Positions 29,902-37,911 of a DNA stretch of 39,844 nucleotides are shown here, piece after piece. The notes under the pieces were generated by a model, which made no database searches, was not told the origin of the DNA, and saw nothing but the letters and a program-made list of their open reading frames with translations. The translations under genes and the position numbers were made by a program. The stretch's first letter is position 1, and each line of letters starts with the position of its first letter. This DNA comes from an uncultured Clostridia bacterium (lineage in GTDB: Bacteria; Bacillota; Clostridia; Christensenellales; Aristaeellaceae), in contig CAKUKE010000018.1 of the NCBI GenBank assembly GCA_934662505.1, forward strand, positions 1 to 39,844, read 5' to 3'.

Positions 29902-32379
29902 ATGATCGATCAGATGCTGGTTCGCGGCGCTCGCGTACACAACCTGAAAAACATCGACGTGGACATTCCCCTGCACCAGATCGTCGGCATTGCCGGGGTA
30001 TCCGGCTCGGGAAAATCCTCTTTGGCGCTGGGCGTATTGTACGCCGAGGGCTCGCGCCGCTATCTGGACGCCCTGTCCACCTACACCCGCAGACGGATGA
30101 CGCAGGCTGCAAAGGCCACCGTGGAGGACGTGCTGTACGTGCCGGCTGCACTGGCGCTGCGTCAGCGCCCCGGCGTGCCGGGCATTCGCAGTACCTTCGG
30201 CACAGGAACAGAACTGCTCAACAGCCTGCGGCTCATGTATTCCCGGCTTGCCGACCACCGCTGTCCCAACGGTCATCAGGTGCCGCCCTCCCTGCTGGTC
30301 GCCGCCGGGAAGGAGCTGGTCTGTCCCACCTGCGGCGCGCACTTTTTTGCGCCGTCCGCCGAAGAACTGGCGTTCAATTCTCAGGGCGCCTGTTTAAAGT
30401 GCGGCGGCACGGGCAGCGTCCGCACCGTGGATCTGGCCGCTCTGGTGCCGGACGACACCCTCACCATTGACGAAGGCGCGGTCGCCCCGTGGAACAGTCT
30501 GATGTGGTCGCTGATGACCGACGTCTGCCGCGAAATGGGCGTGCGCACCGACGTGCCGTTCCGCGACCTGACGCCCGAGGAAAAAGAAATGGTCTACCAC
30601 GGCCCCGCCGTGAAAAAGCACATTTTCTACAAGGCCAAAAACACCAATCAGGCAGGCGAACTGGACTTCACCTATTACAACGCCGTCTACACCGTGGAAA
30701 ACGCGCTGGCCAAGGTCAAAGATGAAAAGGGCATGAAACGGGTGGAAAAATTTCTGAAGGAGGACGTCTGCTCGGCCTGCCGCGGCACCCGTCTCTCTGC
30801 CGCCGCCCGTGCGCCAAAGCTGCGGGGAATCTCGCTGGACGAAGCCTGCGCCATGACCCTTGCCGACCTGACGGTCTGGGTACAGGGCGTGCCTGACAGC
30901 CTCCCGGCGGAAATGCGGCCGATGGCAGTCAGCATTTGCGATGCCTTTACCGAAACGGCCAGACGGCTGATGGATCTGGGGCTGGGCTATCTGACGCTGG
31001 ATCGTTCCGCCTCCACCCTTTCCACAGGTGAGCGCCAGCGCATGCAGCTTGCCCGCGCTGTCCGCAACCGGACGACGGGGGTTCTCTACGTGCTGGATGA
31101 GCCGTCCATCGGTCTGCATCCGTCCAACATCGTAGGGTTGACCGGCGTGATGCACGATTTGATCGCGGACGGCAATTCCGTTATTTTAGTGGATCACGAC
31201 ACGCAGATCCTGAAGGAAGCGGACTGGATCGTGGAAATGGGTCCCGAGGCAGGCGCCGGCGGCGGCCGCGTCATCGCGCAGGGAACCATTCCGGGCATTG
31301 AAGAAAACGCCGCGTCGCAGATCGGGCCGTTTCTCTCCGGCAAAGCTGAAACAAGCCTCCGTTCCCGCGCCCTGCCCGGCGACATGTTCGCAAAGGGATG
31401 CCTTCATCTGTCCACCCGCGCTCTCCACACCGTCAGGCCGCTGGAGGTGGACATACCCAAGGGTCGTCTGACCGTTGTGACCGGCGTTTCCGGCTCCGGC
31501 AAAACCACCATGGTGCTGGAAAGCCTTGTGCCCGCGCTGACGGCAGGCATCAGCGGCAGCCCGCTTCCGCCCCACATTCGCAGGATCGACGCACCGGGGG
31601 TTGCCCACGTCAAGCTCATCGACGCCTCCCCCATCGGAATCAACGTCCGTTCCACGGTAGCCACCTATGCAGGCGTCCACGATGAACTGCGGAAACTGTA
31701 TGCCAAATCGACCGCCGCAAAGGAAAAAGGCTTTCATGCCAGCGATTTTTCCTACAATACCGGCTCGCTCCGCTGTCCCGGCTGCGACGGCACAGGGGTC
31801 GTTACGCTGGATGTGCAGTTTCTGCCGGACGTGACCGTTCCCTGCCCGGACTGCCGGGGTTCCCGCTACGCCCGCGCCGCCTGTGATGTGATGCTGACCA
31901 ACAAGGCGGGTCAGCACGCCTCCCTGCCGGAACTGATGGATATGGACGTCCACGCCGCCCTTGCGTTTTGCAAGGACATGAAAACGGTTTATCAGAAGCT
32001 GAGCGTTCTCAGGCAGCTTGGCCTTGGTTATCTCACGCTGGGGGAAGAAACACCCGGTCTGTCCGGCGGCGAAGCCCAGCGGCTGAAACTGGCCAGTGAG
32101 ATCGGGAAAACGCAGACGGACTCCGTTTTTGTGTTTGACGAGCCGTCCATCGGTCTCCACCCGCTGGACGTTCGGGTGCTTATGGGTGTTTTTCAGGCAC
32201 TTCTGGATAACGGTGCGACGGTCGTCGTCATTGAGCATGATCTGGATGTCATCCGCAATGCGGACTATGTCATTGACATGGGACCGGGTGGCGGAGACGC
32301 GGGCGGCCGCATCGTTGCAGTCGGAACGCCGGAGGAAATCAGAAAGAATACAGACAGCGTGACAGGAAAGTATTTGTAA
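29902..32379 (+). CDS. UvrA2-like ABC-class ATPase (short UvrA paralogue)
   Basis: An 825-residue UvrA paralogue with two ABC modules. Module 1: Walker A IAGVSGSGKSSLALGVLYAE (near residue 30), signature LSTGERQRMQLARAV in place of the usual LSGGE, and Walker B VLYVLDEPSIGLHPSN. Module 2: VTGVSGSGKTTMVLESL, GLSGGEAQRLKLASEIG and FVFDEPSIGLHPLD. Zinc pairs are CPTCG, CSACRGTRL, CPGCDGTG and CPDCRGSRY. It is shorter than UvrA1 (about 940) because the UvrB-binding insert in module 1 is missing. That fits the UvrA2 class, some of which are linked to tolerance of DNA-binding drugs. No uvrB or drug-synthesis gene is near. The start at 29902 is chosen over 29869 by homology. Confidence 0.92.
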   Translation: MIDQMLVRGARVHNLKNIDVDIPLHQIVGIAGVSGSGKSSLALGVLYAEGSRRYLDALSTYTRRRMTQAAKATVEDVLYVPAALALRQRPGVPGIRSTFGTGTELLNSLRLMYSRLADHRCPNGHQVPPSLLVAAGKELVCPTCGAHFFAPSAEELAFNSQGACLKCGGTGSVRTVDLAALVPDDTLTIDEGAVAPWNSLMWSLMTDVCREMGVRTDVPFRDLTPEEKEMVYHGPAVKKHIFYKAKNTNQAGELDFTYYNAVYTVENALAKVKDEKGMKRVEKFLKEDVCSACRGTRLSAAARAPKLRGISLDEACAMTLADLTVWVQGVPDSLPAEMRPMAVSICDAFTETARRLMDLGLGYLTLDRSASTLSTGERQRMQLARAVRNRTTGVLYVLDEPSIGLHPSNIVGLTGVMHDLIADGNSVILVDHDTQILKEADWIVEMGPEAGAGGGRVIAQGTIPGIEENAASQIGPFLSGKAETSLRSRALPGDMFAKGCLHLSTRALHTVRPLEVDIPKGRLTVVTGVSGSGKTTMVLESLVPALTAGISGSPLPPHIRRIDAPGVAHVKLIDASPIGINVRSTVATYAGVHDELRKLYAKSTAAKEKGFHASDFSYNTGSLRCPGCDGTGVVTLDVQFLPDVTVPCPDCRGSRYARAACDVMLTNKAGQHASLPELMDMDVHAALAFCKDMKTVYQKLSVLRQLGLGYLTLGEETPGLSGGEAQRLKLASEIGKTQTDSVFVFDEPSIGLHPLDVRVLMGVFQALLDNGATVVVIEHDLDVIRNADYVIDMGPGGGDAGGRIVAVGTPEEIRKNTDSVTGKYL

Positions 32380-32406
32380 TACAGCTGGAAGGCATGCCAT
32401 ACCGCG

Positions 32407-32442
32407 AAAAGAACCGTATCGGACATCCGATACGGTTCTTTT
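32407..32442. terminator. Perfect-stem terminator after the UvrA2 gene
   Basis: A 16-bp perfect stem (AAAAGAACCGTATCGG / CCGATACGGTTCTTTT, loop ACAT) followed by T residues. The A/T flanks make it usable from both strands. Confidence 0.93.
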
Positions 32443-32635
32443 TCCGGCCGCATATCTGCGCGGCAGCCGCATTATAGCCGGTGCACGGCCGCATTTTCAG
32501 CAGACAGAGCCTCTTTCTCTGGTCGCCCTCTTCCGGCGTATCCTTCTTCAGGTTTCGGCAGTTTGAAACGCATCCGCTGTTTTCCATGCAGCGTTTCACC
32601 CGCCTGTCCGACCGCGGCCAAATACGGCGCATTTT

Positions 32636-32687
32636 CCCCTGCTTTTCCGGCAGAACAGGCATCTGTTTTTTGCTGCCGCCGCAGGGG
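32636..32687. other. Three-tier nested inverted repeat
   Basis: CCCCTGC (32636-32642) pairs with GCAGGGG (32681-32687), CGGCAG (32648-32653) with CTGCCG (32673-32678), and AACAG (32654-32658) with CTGTT (32663-32667) around loop GCAT. That gives 18 exact base pairs in 52 bases. It lies downstream of the first repeat-protein gene and could be a minus-strand terminator-like or RNA-processing structure. The interval 32443-32733 otherwise holds nothing I recognise. Confidence 0.5.
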
Positions 32688-32733
32688 AGCCCGTTTCATC
32701 CCGCGCCGCGAATGTTTCCTGACAGACGGCGCT

Positions 32734-35022
32734 TCAGGGTGCAATAACAATGGTTTTCCCGCCGGACGTAAACACCGACTTCACCCCGTCCTGTCCCTGC
32801 ACCTTCACCGTCATCACGTAGTCGCCGGGTTCGGTAAAGTCGATCCGGTAATTATCCTGGCTGATCCAGCCGGAATTATGATACACCGCGCCGTCCTTAT
32901 ACAGCCGGAAATAATACGTATAAGGCGCCGTGCCGCCCTTCACCGCCGCGTAATAGCGGTTGGGCTGACCCACGGTGCGCACGGGGTATTTGCATGTCAC
33001 CGTCACCGTGGGCGCACCCGCGCCGGCGGACACGACCGTCTGCCCGCAGGAGATGAACTCGGACTTTGCGCCCGTTTTATCCTGCGCCTTCACGGTCATC
33101 ACATACACGCCCGGTTCGGTAAAGTCAATGCGGTAATTGTCCGCGCTGATCCACCCGGAATTATGATAGACCGCGCCGTCCTTATACAGCCGGAAATAAT
33201 ACTGGTATCCACCCTTGCCGCCGTGCGCTTCCGCATAGTAGCGGTTGGGCTGACCCACCTCCCGGCTGGCGTACTTTCCCGTCACGCTGACGGTCACCGA
33301 AGCGTTCACCACGGTTTTTCCGCCCGCGACAAATTCGGACTTCTGCCCGTTTTGATCCTGCGCCTTGACATACATCACATAGCTGCCCGGTTCGGTAAAA
33401 TCGATACGGTAGTTATCCGCGCTGATCCACCCGGAGCTATGGTACACCGTTCCGTCCTTATACAGGCGGAAATAGTACGTATAGGGTGCGGTGCCTCCCT
33501 GCGCCGCGGCATAGTAACGGTTGGGCTGACCGGGCTCCCGCTCGGTGTACTTCCCCGTCACCTGCACGCTGACCGGCCGGGCGACCGTCGTTTTCGCGCA
33601 GGAGACCCAATCCGTCTTGTTTCCCTTTGCATCCTGCGCCTTGACCGTCATGGTATAGCTGCCCGGCTCGGTAAAATCAATGCGGTAGTTATCCGTGCTG
33701 ATCCACCCGGAATTGTGATATACCGCGCCGTCCTTATACAGTCGGAAGTAATACGTATAAGGCGCCGTGCCGCCCTTCGCCGCCGCATAGTAACGGTTGG
33801 GCTGACCAGTCTCGCGCACAGCATACTTTTCCGTGACCGTAACGCCCAGTGCACTCGCCGCCCTGACCGTCACCGGGTCGGCTTTCACCGTCTGGGACGC
33901 CGCACCCGTCGCCTCGTCCACGGCATACACATACAGGTCATACTGACCCTCGCTGGCGAACTTCATCGAAAGATAAGCCGCATCGGACTCATGTTCCAAG
34001 ACCTTCTCGCCGTTCCGATAGACCGTGTAGGAGTACACATACGCTCTGTCATCCGCCATGGACACAAACCAGGTGGTAGACTCCCCCACCTCCAGCTGGG
34101 AGCGCTCCACCGTCACCCCGGTGATGTTCACAGGGCTTTCGACCGTCACGGAAGCGCTCTTCACACGCACCGTGTATTCGTCCGCCCCGTTGATCGCCTG
34201 CACTTCCAGATAGTAAACGCCCGGCTCGGTCAGCGTGTAGGCGTATGTGCTGTCATACCCGCCTTCCTTGGCGTACTCTTGTCCGTCCTTGTAGAGACGG
34301 TAAATGAAATAGGTGTCGCCGTAGCCCTTGGTATAGTCCACCGTCCACTGCGCCGTCTGCCCCACCTGATAGGCCGACGCATCCGCCTTGACGGAACGGA
34401 GGGTCACCCATTCGCACAGGGATACGGTGTTGGCATAAATCCATGCCGTCTTGCCGTTATACGTCGTTCTGTAGAAAACCGAACCGTAGCCGTTGGTCGT
34501 TTTTCCGTTGATGGCGACAATCGCGCCCTTTTTCAACACGGTGTAGCACTCGGAGCCGTGCGCCACGTTGTAGGGCGCACTGTAGATGTTGTTTTCCTGT
34601 GTACACACCACCTTGCGCGCCGGCGACATCGCCGTCACTTTAGGGTTAACAGTCACGGTAAAATAGGCCTTCTGGGTGGTATCCTCCTTCGGCGTACACA
34701 CAATGCGCGTTTTACCGGCGGCCACCGCCGTCACCTTGCCGGCAGAGGTCACCGTGGCAATGCCCTTCTCCTCCGTCGACCAGGTGACTTCCTTGCTGGG
34801 CAGCAGACCGCTTACCTCCAACTCCACCGTCAGCTGGATCTGCGCGCCCACATCCATCGTCTTGCTGTAATAGCAGGCGCTGCCGCTGTTGTAATAAACA
34901 CTGATGGACTTAACGCCCGCATATGCCACGCTGACCGCAGACAGGCAGCACACCAGCATCAGCGCCCACACGAGCGCTCTGCGTACACCTTTTCCCGTCG
35001 AACCCTTTCCCGCGCCGTTCAT
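32734..35022 (-). CDS. Secreted BIG2-SH3-repeat protein
   Basis: A 762-residue secreted protein. Residues 1-35 are a signal peptide (ALVWALMLVCCLSAVSVAYA). About 36-127 is a BIG2-like Ig domain with VTWSTEEKGIATVTSAGKVT. About 135-203 resembles a bacterial SH3 domain (YTVLKKGAIVAINGK, then NGKTAWIYANTV). Two divergent Ig-like units follow (about 208-295 and 300-388), then four closely similar units of about 92 residues (394-762) with core GQPNRYYA, APYTYYFRLYKDGAVYHNSG, DNYRIDFTEPG and MTVKAQD. There is no LPXTG, SLH or choline-binding segment at the C terminus. GGGAAGGGG lies 7 bases before the ATG. It follows the transglutaminase gene after 80 bases with no terminator, so the two may be co-transcribed. 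Function unknown; surface or matrix binding is inferred. Confidence 0.85.
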   Translation of the reverse strand: MNGAGKGSTGKGVRRALVWALMLVCCLSAVSVAYAGVKSISVYYNSGSACYYSKTMDVGAQIQLTVELEVSGLLPSKEVTWSTEEKGIATVTSAGKVTAVAAGKTRIVCTPKEDTTQKAYFTVTVNPKVTAMSPARKVVCTQENNIYSAPYNVAHGSECYTVLKKGAIVAINGKTTNGYGSVFYRTTYNGKTAWIYANTVSLCEWVTLRSVKADASAYQVGQTAQWTVDYTKGYGDTYFIYRLYKDGQEYAKEGGYDSTYAYTLTEPGVYYLEVQAINGADEYTVRVKSASVTVESPVNITGVTVERSQLEVGESTTWFVSMADDRAYVYSYTVYRNGEKVLEHESDAAYLSMKFASEGQYDLYVYAVDEATGAASQTVKADPVTVRAASALGVTVTEKYAVRETGQPNRYYAAAKGGTAPYTYYFRLYKDGAVYHNSGWISTDNYRIDFTEPGSYTMTVKAQDAKGNKTDWVSCAKTTVARPVSVQVTGKYTEREPGQPNRYYAAAQGGTAPYTYYFRLYKDGTVYHSSGWISADNYRIDFTEPGSYVMYVKAQDQNGQKSEFVAGGKTVVNASVTVSVTGKYASREVGQPNRYYAEAHGGKGGYQYYFRLYKDGAVYHNSGWISADNYRIDFTEPGVYVMTVKAQDKTGAKSEFISCGQTVVSAGAGAPTVTVTCKYPVRTVGQPNRYYAAVKGGTAPYTYYFRLYKDGAVYHNSGWISQDNYRIDFTEPGDYVMTVKVQGQDGVKSVFTSGGKTIVIAP
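32737..33843 (-). repeat. Array of four tandem repeats in the BIG2-SH3-repeat gene
   Basis: The GQPNR anchor occurs at 32957, 33242, 33518 and 33794, giving units of 285, 276 and 276 bp. The units share long identical stretches at DNA level, such as those coding for YYFRLYKDG and DNYRIDFTEPG. Confidence 0.9.
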
Positions 35023-35102
35023 GCAAAAGCCCCTTCCCTATCCACGATTTCCACCCTCTCAAGGGCGGCCGCATCATTTTTCTATCTGTCCCTGCCCCAG
35101 CG

Positions 35103-37700
35103 TCATTCCGCAGGCAGCTTGACCACCGTCACCCCGCCGGGCGTAAATTCGGACTTCAGTCCGTTCTGATCCTGCACCTTGACGGTCATCACGTAGGTGC
35201 CCGCCTCCGTGTAATCCACCCGATAATTGTTTGCGGAGATCCAGCCGGAATTCTGGCAGACCTCGCCGTTCCTGTACAGCCGGAAATAGTAGGTATAGGG
35301 CGCGGTGCCCCCATGTGCGGCGGCATAATAACGGTTGGGCTGACCGGTCGTACGCTCAGCATACGCCGCCGTCACCGTAACGGCAGGCGGCTCGGGCTCC
35401 GCCACCACCGTTACGCCCGCATTCACCCAGTCTGTCTTGTTCCCCTTTGCATCCTGCACTTTGACGGTCATGGTGTACGTGCCTGTTTCCGTAAAGTCGA
35501 CACGGTAGTTGTCCGCAGAGATCCAGCCAGAGTTACGGTAGACCGCTCCGTCCTTGTACAGGCGGAAATAGTACGTATAAGGCGCCGTACCACCCTGCGC
35601 CATCGCATAATAGCGATTGGGCTGGCCGGGTTCCCGCGCGGCATACTTGCCCGTCGCCGTCGCAGTCAGGGGCTCGGGCTCCGCCACCACCGTCTGTGCG
35701 CAGGACACCCAGTCAGACTTACGGCCGGTCAGGCTCTGCGCCTTCACCGTCATCACATAAACACCCGGCTCGGTAAAATCAATGCGGTAGTTATCCGCCT
35801 GAATCCAGCCGGAGTTGTGGTAGACCGCGCTATCCTTATACAGGCGGAAATAATAAGTATAGGGTGCCGCGCCCCCCTGTGCGGCGGCGTAGTAACGGTT
35901 TGGCTGACCGGGCTCCCGGGCAGCATACGTGGCCGTCACGGTCACCGTGGGCGGCACAGGCTCCGCCACCACCGTCGTTCCGCCCGGCGTAAACTCGGAT
36001 TTCAGTCCCACCTTGCTCTGCGCCTTCACCGTCATGACATAGGTGCCCGGTTCGGTAAAGTCAACACGATAATTGTCCTGATCGATCCAGCCGGAGTTCA
36101 GATAGACCTCACCGTTCCTGTACAGACGGAAGTAATAGGTGTACGGTCCCATGCCGCCCTCCACGGCCGCATAATAACGGTTGGGCTGACCCGTCTCCCG
36201 CACGTCGTAGGTCGCCGTCACGGTCACCGTAGGCGGCACAGGCTCCACCACCACTGTCGTTCCGCCCGGTGTGAACTCGGACTTTTCGCCCGCCGCATCC
36301 TGAACCTTCACATACATCACATAGGTGCCGGGTTCCTTCAGCTCCGCCCCGTAATTGTCATCAGAAATCCAGCCGGAATTCTGGCAGACTTCGCCGTCCC
36401 TGTACAGCCGGAAATAATACTTATAGGGTGCCTTCCCGTCAGCCGCCTCCGCATACCAGCGGTTGCGCCCGCCCGCTTCGCGCACGGCATACTTGGCCGT
36501 CACAGCCTGCACCCTGGGCGGCTGCACAACAGTCGTCGCGCCGTCCACGATCACGGAGGACTCGGTACCGTTCTGATCCCGCACCTTCGCATGCATGATA
36601 TACTCGCCCGGCTCGGTAAAGTCCACCCGATAGCTGTCCTCGCTGATCCACCCGGAGCACATGTAGGGCACGCCGTCCTGATACAGACGGAAATAGTATT
36701 CATAGGTGCCGATGCCGCCCTTCGCCGTCAGCCGCCAGCGGTTGGGCTGACCTACGGCACGCTTGGCATAGGTCGCGGTCATGCCCGTCACACTCGGCGC
36801 AGGCACATCCTTGCGCACGGCATAGTCCATCCCCAGTTCCCCGTTAAAGGTCACATTCAGCAGCACATATCCGCCGTTGTATTTGAACACGCGATCCCGC
36901 AGCACCATGGCTGCCGTACGCTCAATAATCTGATTCGAATTAATATAGAAATAGTAACCCGGCATTTCATCAAAGGTTTCTGTGGGGGATACATCCGACT
37001 CGGAGAAATACGCCGTCCCGCTTTCGACGCCCCGGTTCAGCTTTCCCTGAATTTCCGCCGAAACGGACTTGAGCACTTTGTCCAGAAGCCCGTTCTTATA
37101 GAAATAATTGTTCTTGTATGCCGTGGCCTGATACGGGCGATTTCTGCCCTCATGGCTCCGGATGGTGTGAATGGCCTCGTCGGACAGGCCAAAAAACTCA
37201 TGTGCAATACTCGAAGTAACAGGGAACGTGTAGCCGCCCGTCGGATCGTCCCATGTGGCATCTACATGATACCATTCTCCGTCCATCTGCACCAGATTCC
37301 AGATGTGGTCCGTTCCCCAGTCAAAATCGTTGCGTATCCCCGCCTTGTCCAGGAGCAGCGAATAGGCCACCGCGTAACTCTGACACACGCCCGAACCCTG
37401 AAGGAGCACCCCCTCGGCGTGGTAATTGGAATAGGTCTCATCATAGGACGCATTATCCACCAGATAGTCATGCAAAGCGAGCGCCTTTTCATAGTCGCTC
37501 ATCCCGCTTTTCACGCAGCTTTTGACGATTTCGCTGACCTTGCTCATCACCTTCGCCTGCGCCGCCGCAGTGGACGCGATCCACGCCTGCTGCGTCCGCT
37601 GCGCCAGACTGCTCTCCACCGCCTGGCCAAAGGGCACGTTCGACGCCAGAAGCACCAGCGCCAGCAGCCAGCAGAGTGCTATTCTCTTCACGTTTTTCAT
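35103..37700 (-). CDS. Secreted transglutaminase-like protein with six repeats
   Basis: An 865-residue secreted protein. The signal peptide is IALCWLLALVLLASNVPFGQ, then AVE. A transglutaminase-like (papain-fold) domain follows with the complete triad: GSGVCQSYAVAYSLLL (C106), TDHIWNLVQMDGEWY (H132) and HVDATWDDP (D147). After a linker, six Ig-like units of 93-94 residues run to the C terminus, ending LPAE with no wall anchor. Bacterial proteins of this class act as proteases, amidases or crosslinkers, so the reaction is open. The start chosen is ATG at 37700; a TTG four codons earlier is open but the GGGAG site abuts it with no spacing. A strong promoter lies upstream. Confidence 0.88.
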   Translation of the reverse strand: MKNVKRIALCWLLALVLLASNVPFGQAVESSLAQRTQQAWIASTAAAQAKVMSKVSEIVKSCVKSGMSDYEKALALHDYLVDNASYDETYSNYHAEGVLLQGSGVCQSYAVAYSLLLDKAGIRNDFDWGTDHIWNLVQMDGEWYHVDATWDDPTGGYTFPVTSSIAHEFFGLSDEAIHTIRSHEGRNRPYQATAYKNNYFYKNGLLDKVLKSVSAEIQGKLNRGVESGTAYFSESDVSPTETFDEMPGYYFYINSNQIIERTAAMVLRDRVFKYNGGYVLLNVTFNGELGMDYAVRKDVPAPSVTGMTATYAKRAVGQPNRWRLTAKGGIGTYEYYFRLYQDGVPYMCSGWISEDSYRVDFTEPGEYIMHAKVRDQNGTESSVIVDGATTVVQPPRVQAVTAKYAVREAGGRNRWYAEAADGKAPYKYYFRLYRDGEVCQNSGWISDDNYGAELKEPGTYVMYVKVQDAAGEKSEFTPGGTTVVVEPVPPTVTVTATYDVRETGQPNRYYAAVEGGMGPYTYYFRLYRNGEVYLNSGWIDQDNYRVDFTEPGTYVMTVKAQSKVGLKSEFTPGGTTVVAEPVPPTVTVTATYAAREPGQPNRYYAAAQGGAAPYTYYFRLYKDSAVYHNSGWIQADNYRIDFTEPGVYVMTVKAQSLTGRKSDWVSCAQTVVAEPEPLTATATGKYAAREPGQPNRYYAMAQGGTAPYTYYFRLYKDGAVYRNSGWISADNYRVDFTETGTYTMTVKVQDAKGNKTDWVNAGVTVVAEPEPPAVTVTAAYAERTTGQPNRYYAAAHGGTAPYTYYFRLYRNGEVCQNSGWISANNYRVDYTEAGTYVMTVKVQDQNGLKSEFTPGGVTVVKLPAE
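35115..36797 (-). repeat. Array of six tandem repeats in the transglutaminase-like gene
   Basis: Anchor positions 35332, 35614, 35896, 36178, 36460 and 36739 give units of 282, 282, 282, 282 and 279 bp. The two N-terminal units (near 36460 and 36739) are the most divergent; the four C-terminal ones are nearly uniform. Confidence 0.92.
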
Positions 37701-37772
37701 TTTGAAATGCAACTCCCTTCGGATGGAATCCCGACAGGTTCTGAATGAAATGGATCAACCCTTTTCCTTATT

Positions 37773-37801
37773 ATTATAGGACGCTCAATGGTTTCCGTCA
37801 A
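37773..37801 (-). promoter_or_regulatory. Promoter of the transglutaminase-like gene
   Basis: Minus-strand TTGACG (37801-37796) and consensus TATAAT (37778-37773) are 17 bases apart, about 73 bases before the ATG. It probably also serves the BIG2-SH3-repeat gene. Confidence 0.85.
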
Positions 37802-37851
37802 TTCCCTTTTTGATGCTGTTCAACCTTTTTTTCCATTTTTCCGCACTATAA

Positions 37852-37880
37852 AACAGCCGGAACGAACCGCCCCGGCTGTT
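37852..37880 (-). terminator. Terminator of the third repeat-protein gene
   Basis: AACAGCCGG and CCGGCTGTT form a perfect 9-bp stem with an 11-base loop, followed on the minus strand by TTTTATAG. It lies 31 bases beyond the stop codon. Confidence 0.8.
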
Positions 37881-37911
37881 GCAGTTTTTTCAGGAAAATG
37901 CCATTGCGCCT

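Noticed and set aside
32734..37700. Sortase, SLH or choline-binding anchors in the repeat proteins
   Set aside because: The C termini end directly after the last repeat, with no LPXTG, hydrophobic tail or SLH-like segment.
32563..37748. Two plus-strand open frames of over 800 codons opposite the repeat genes
   Set aside because: They are antisense shadows of the repeat arrays, with repetitive His/Arg-rich translations and no ribosome sites; the minus-strand genes have signal peptides, domains and a promoter.
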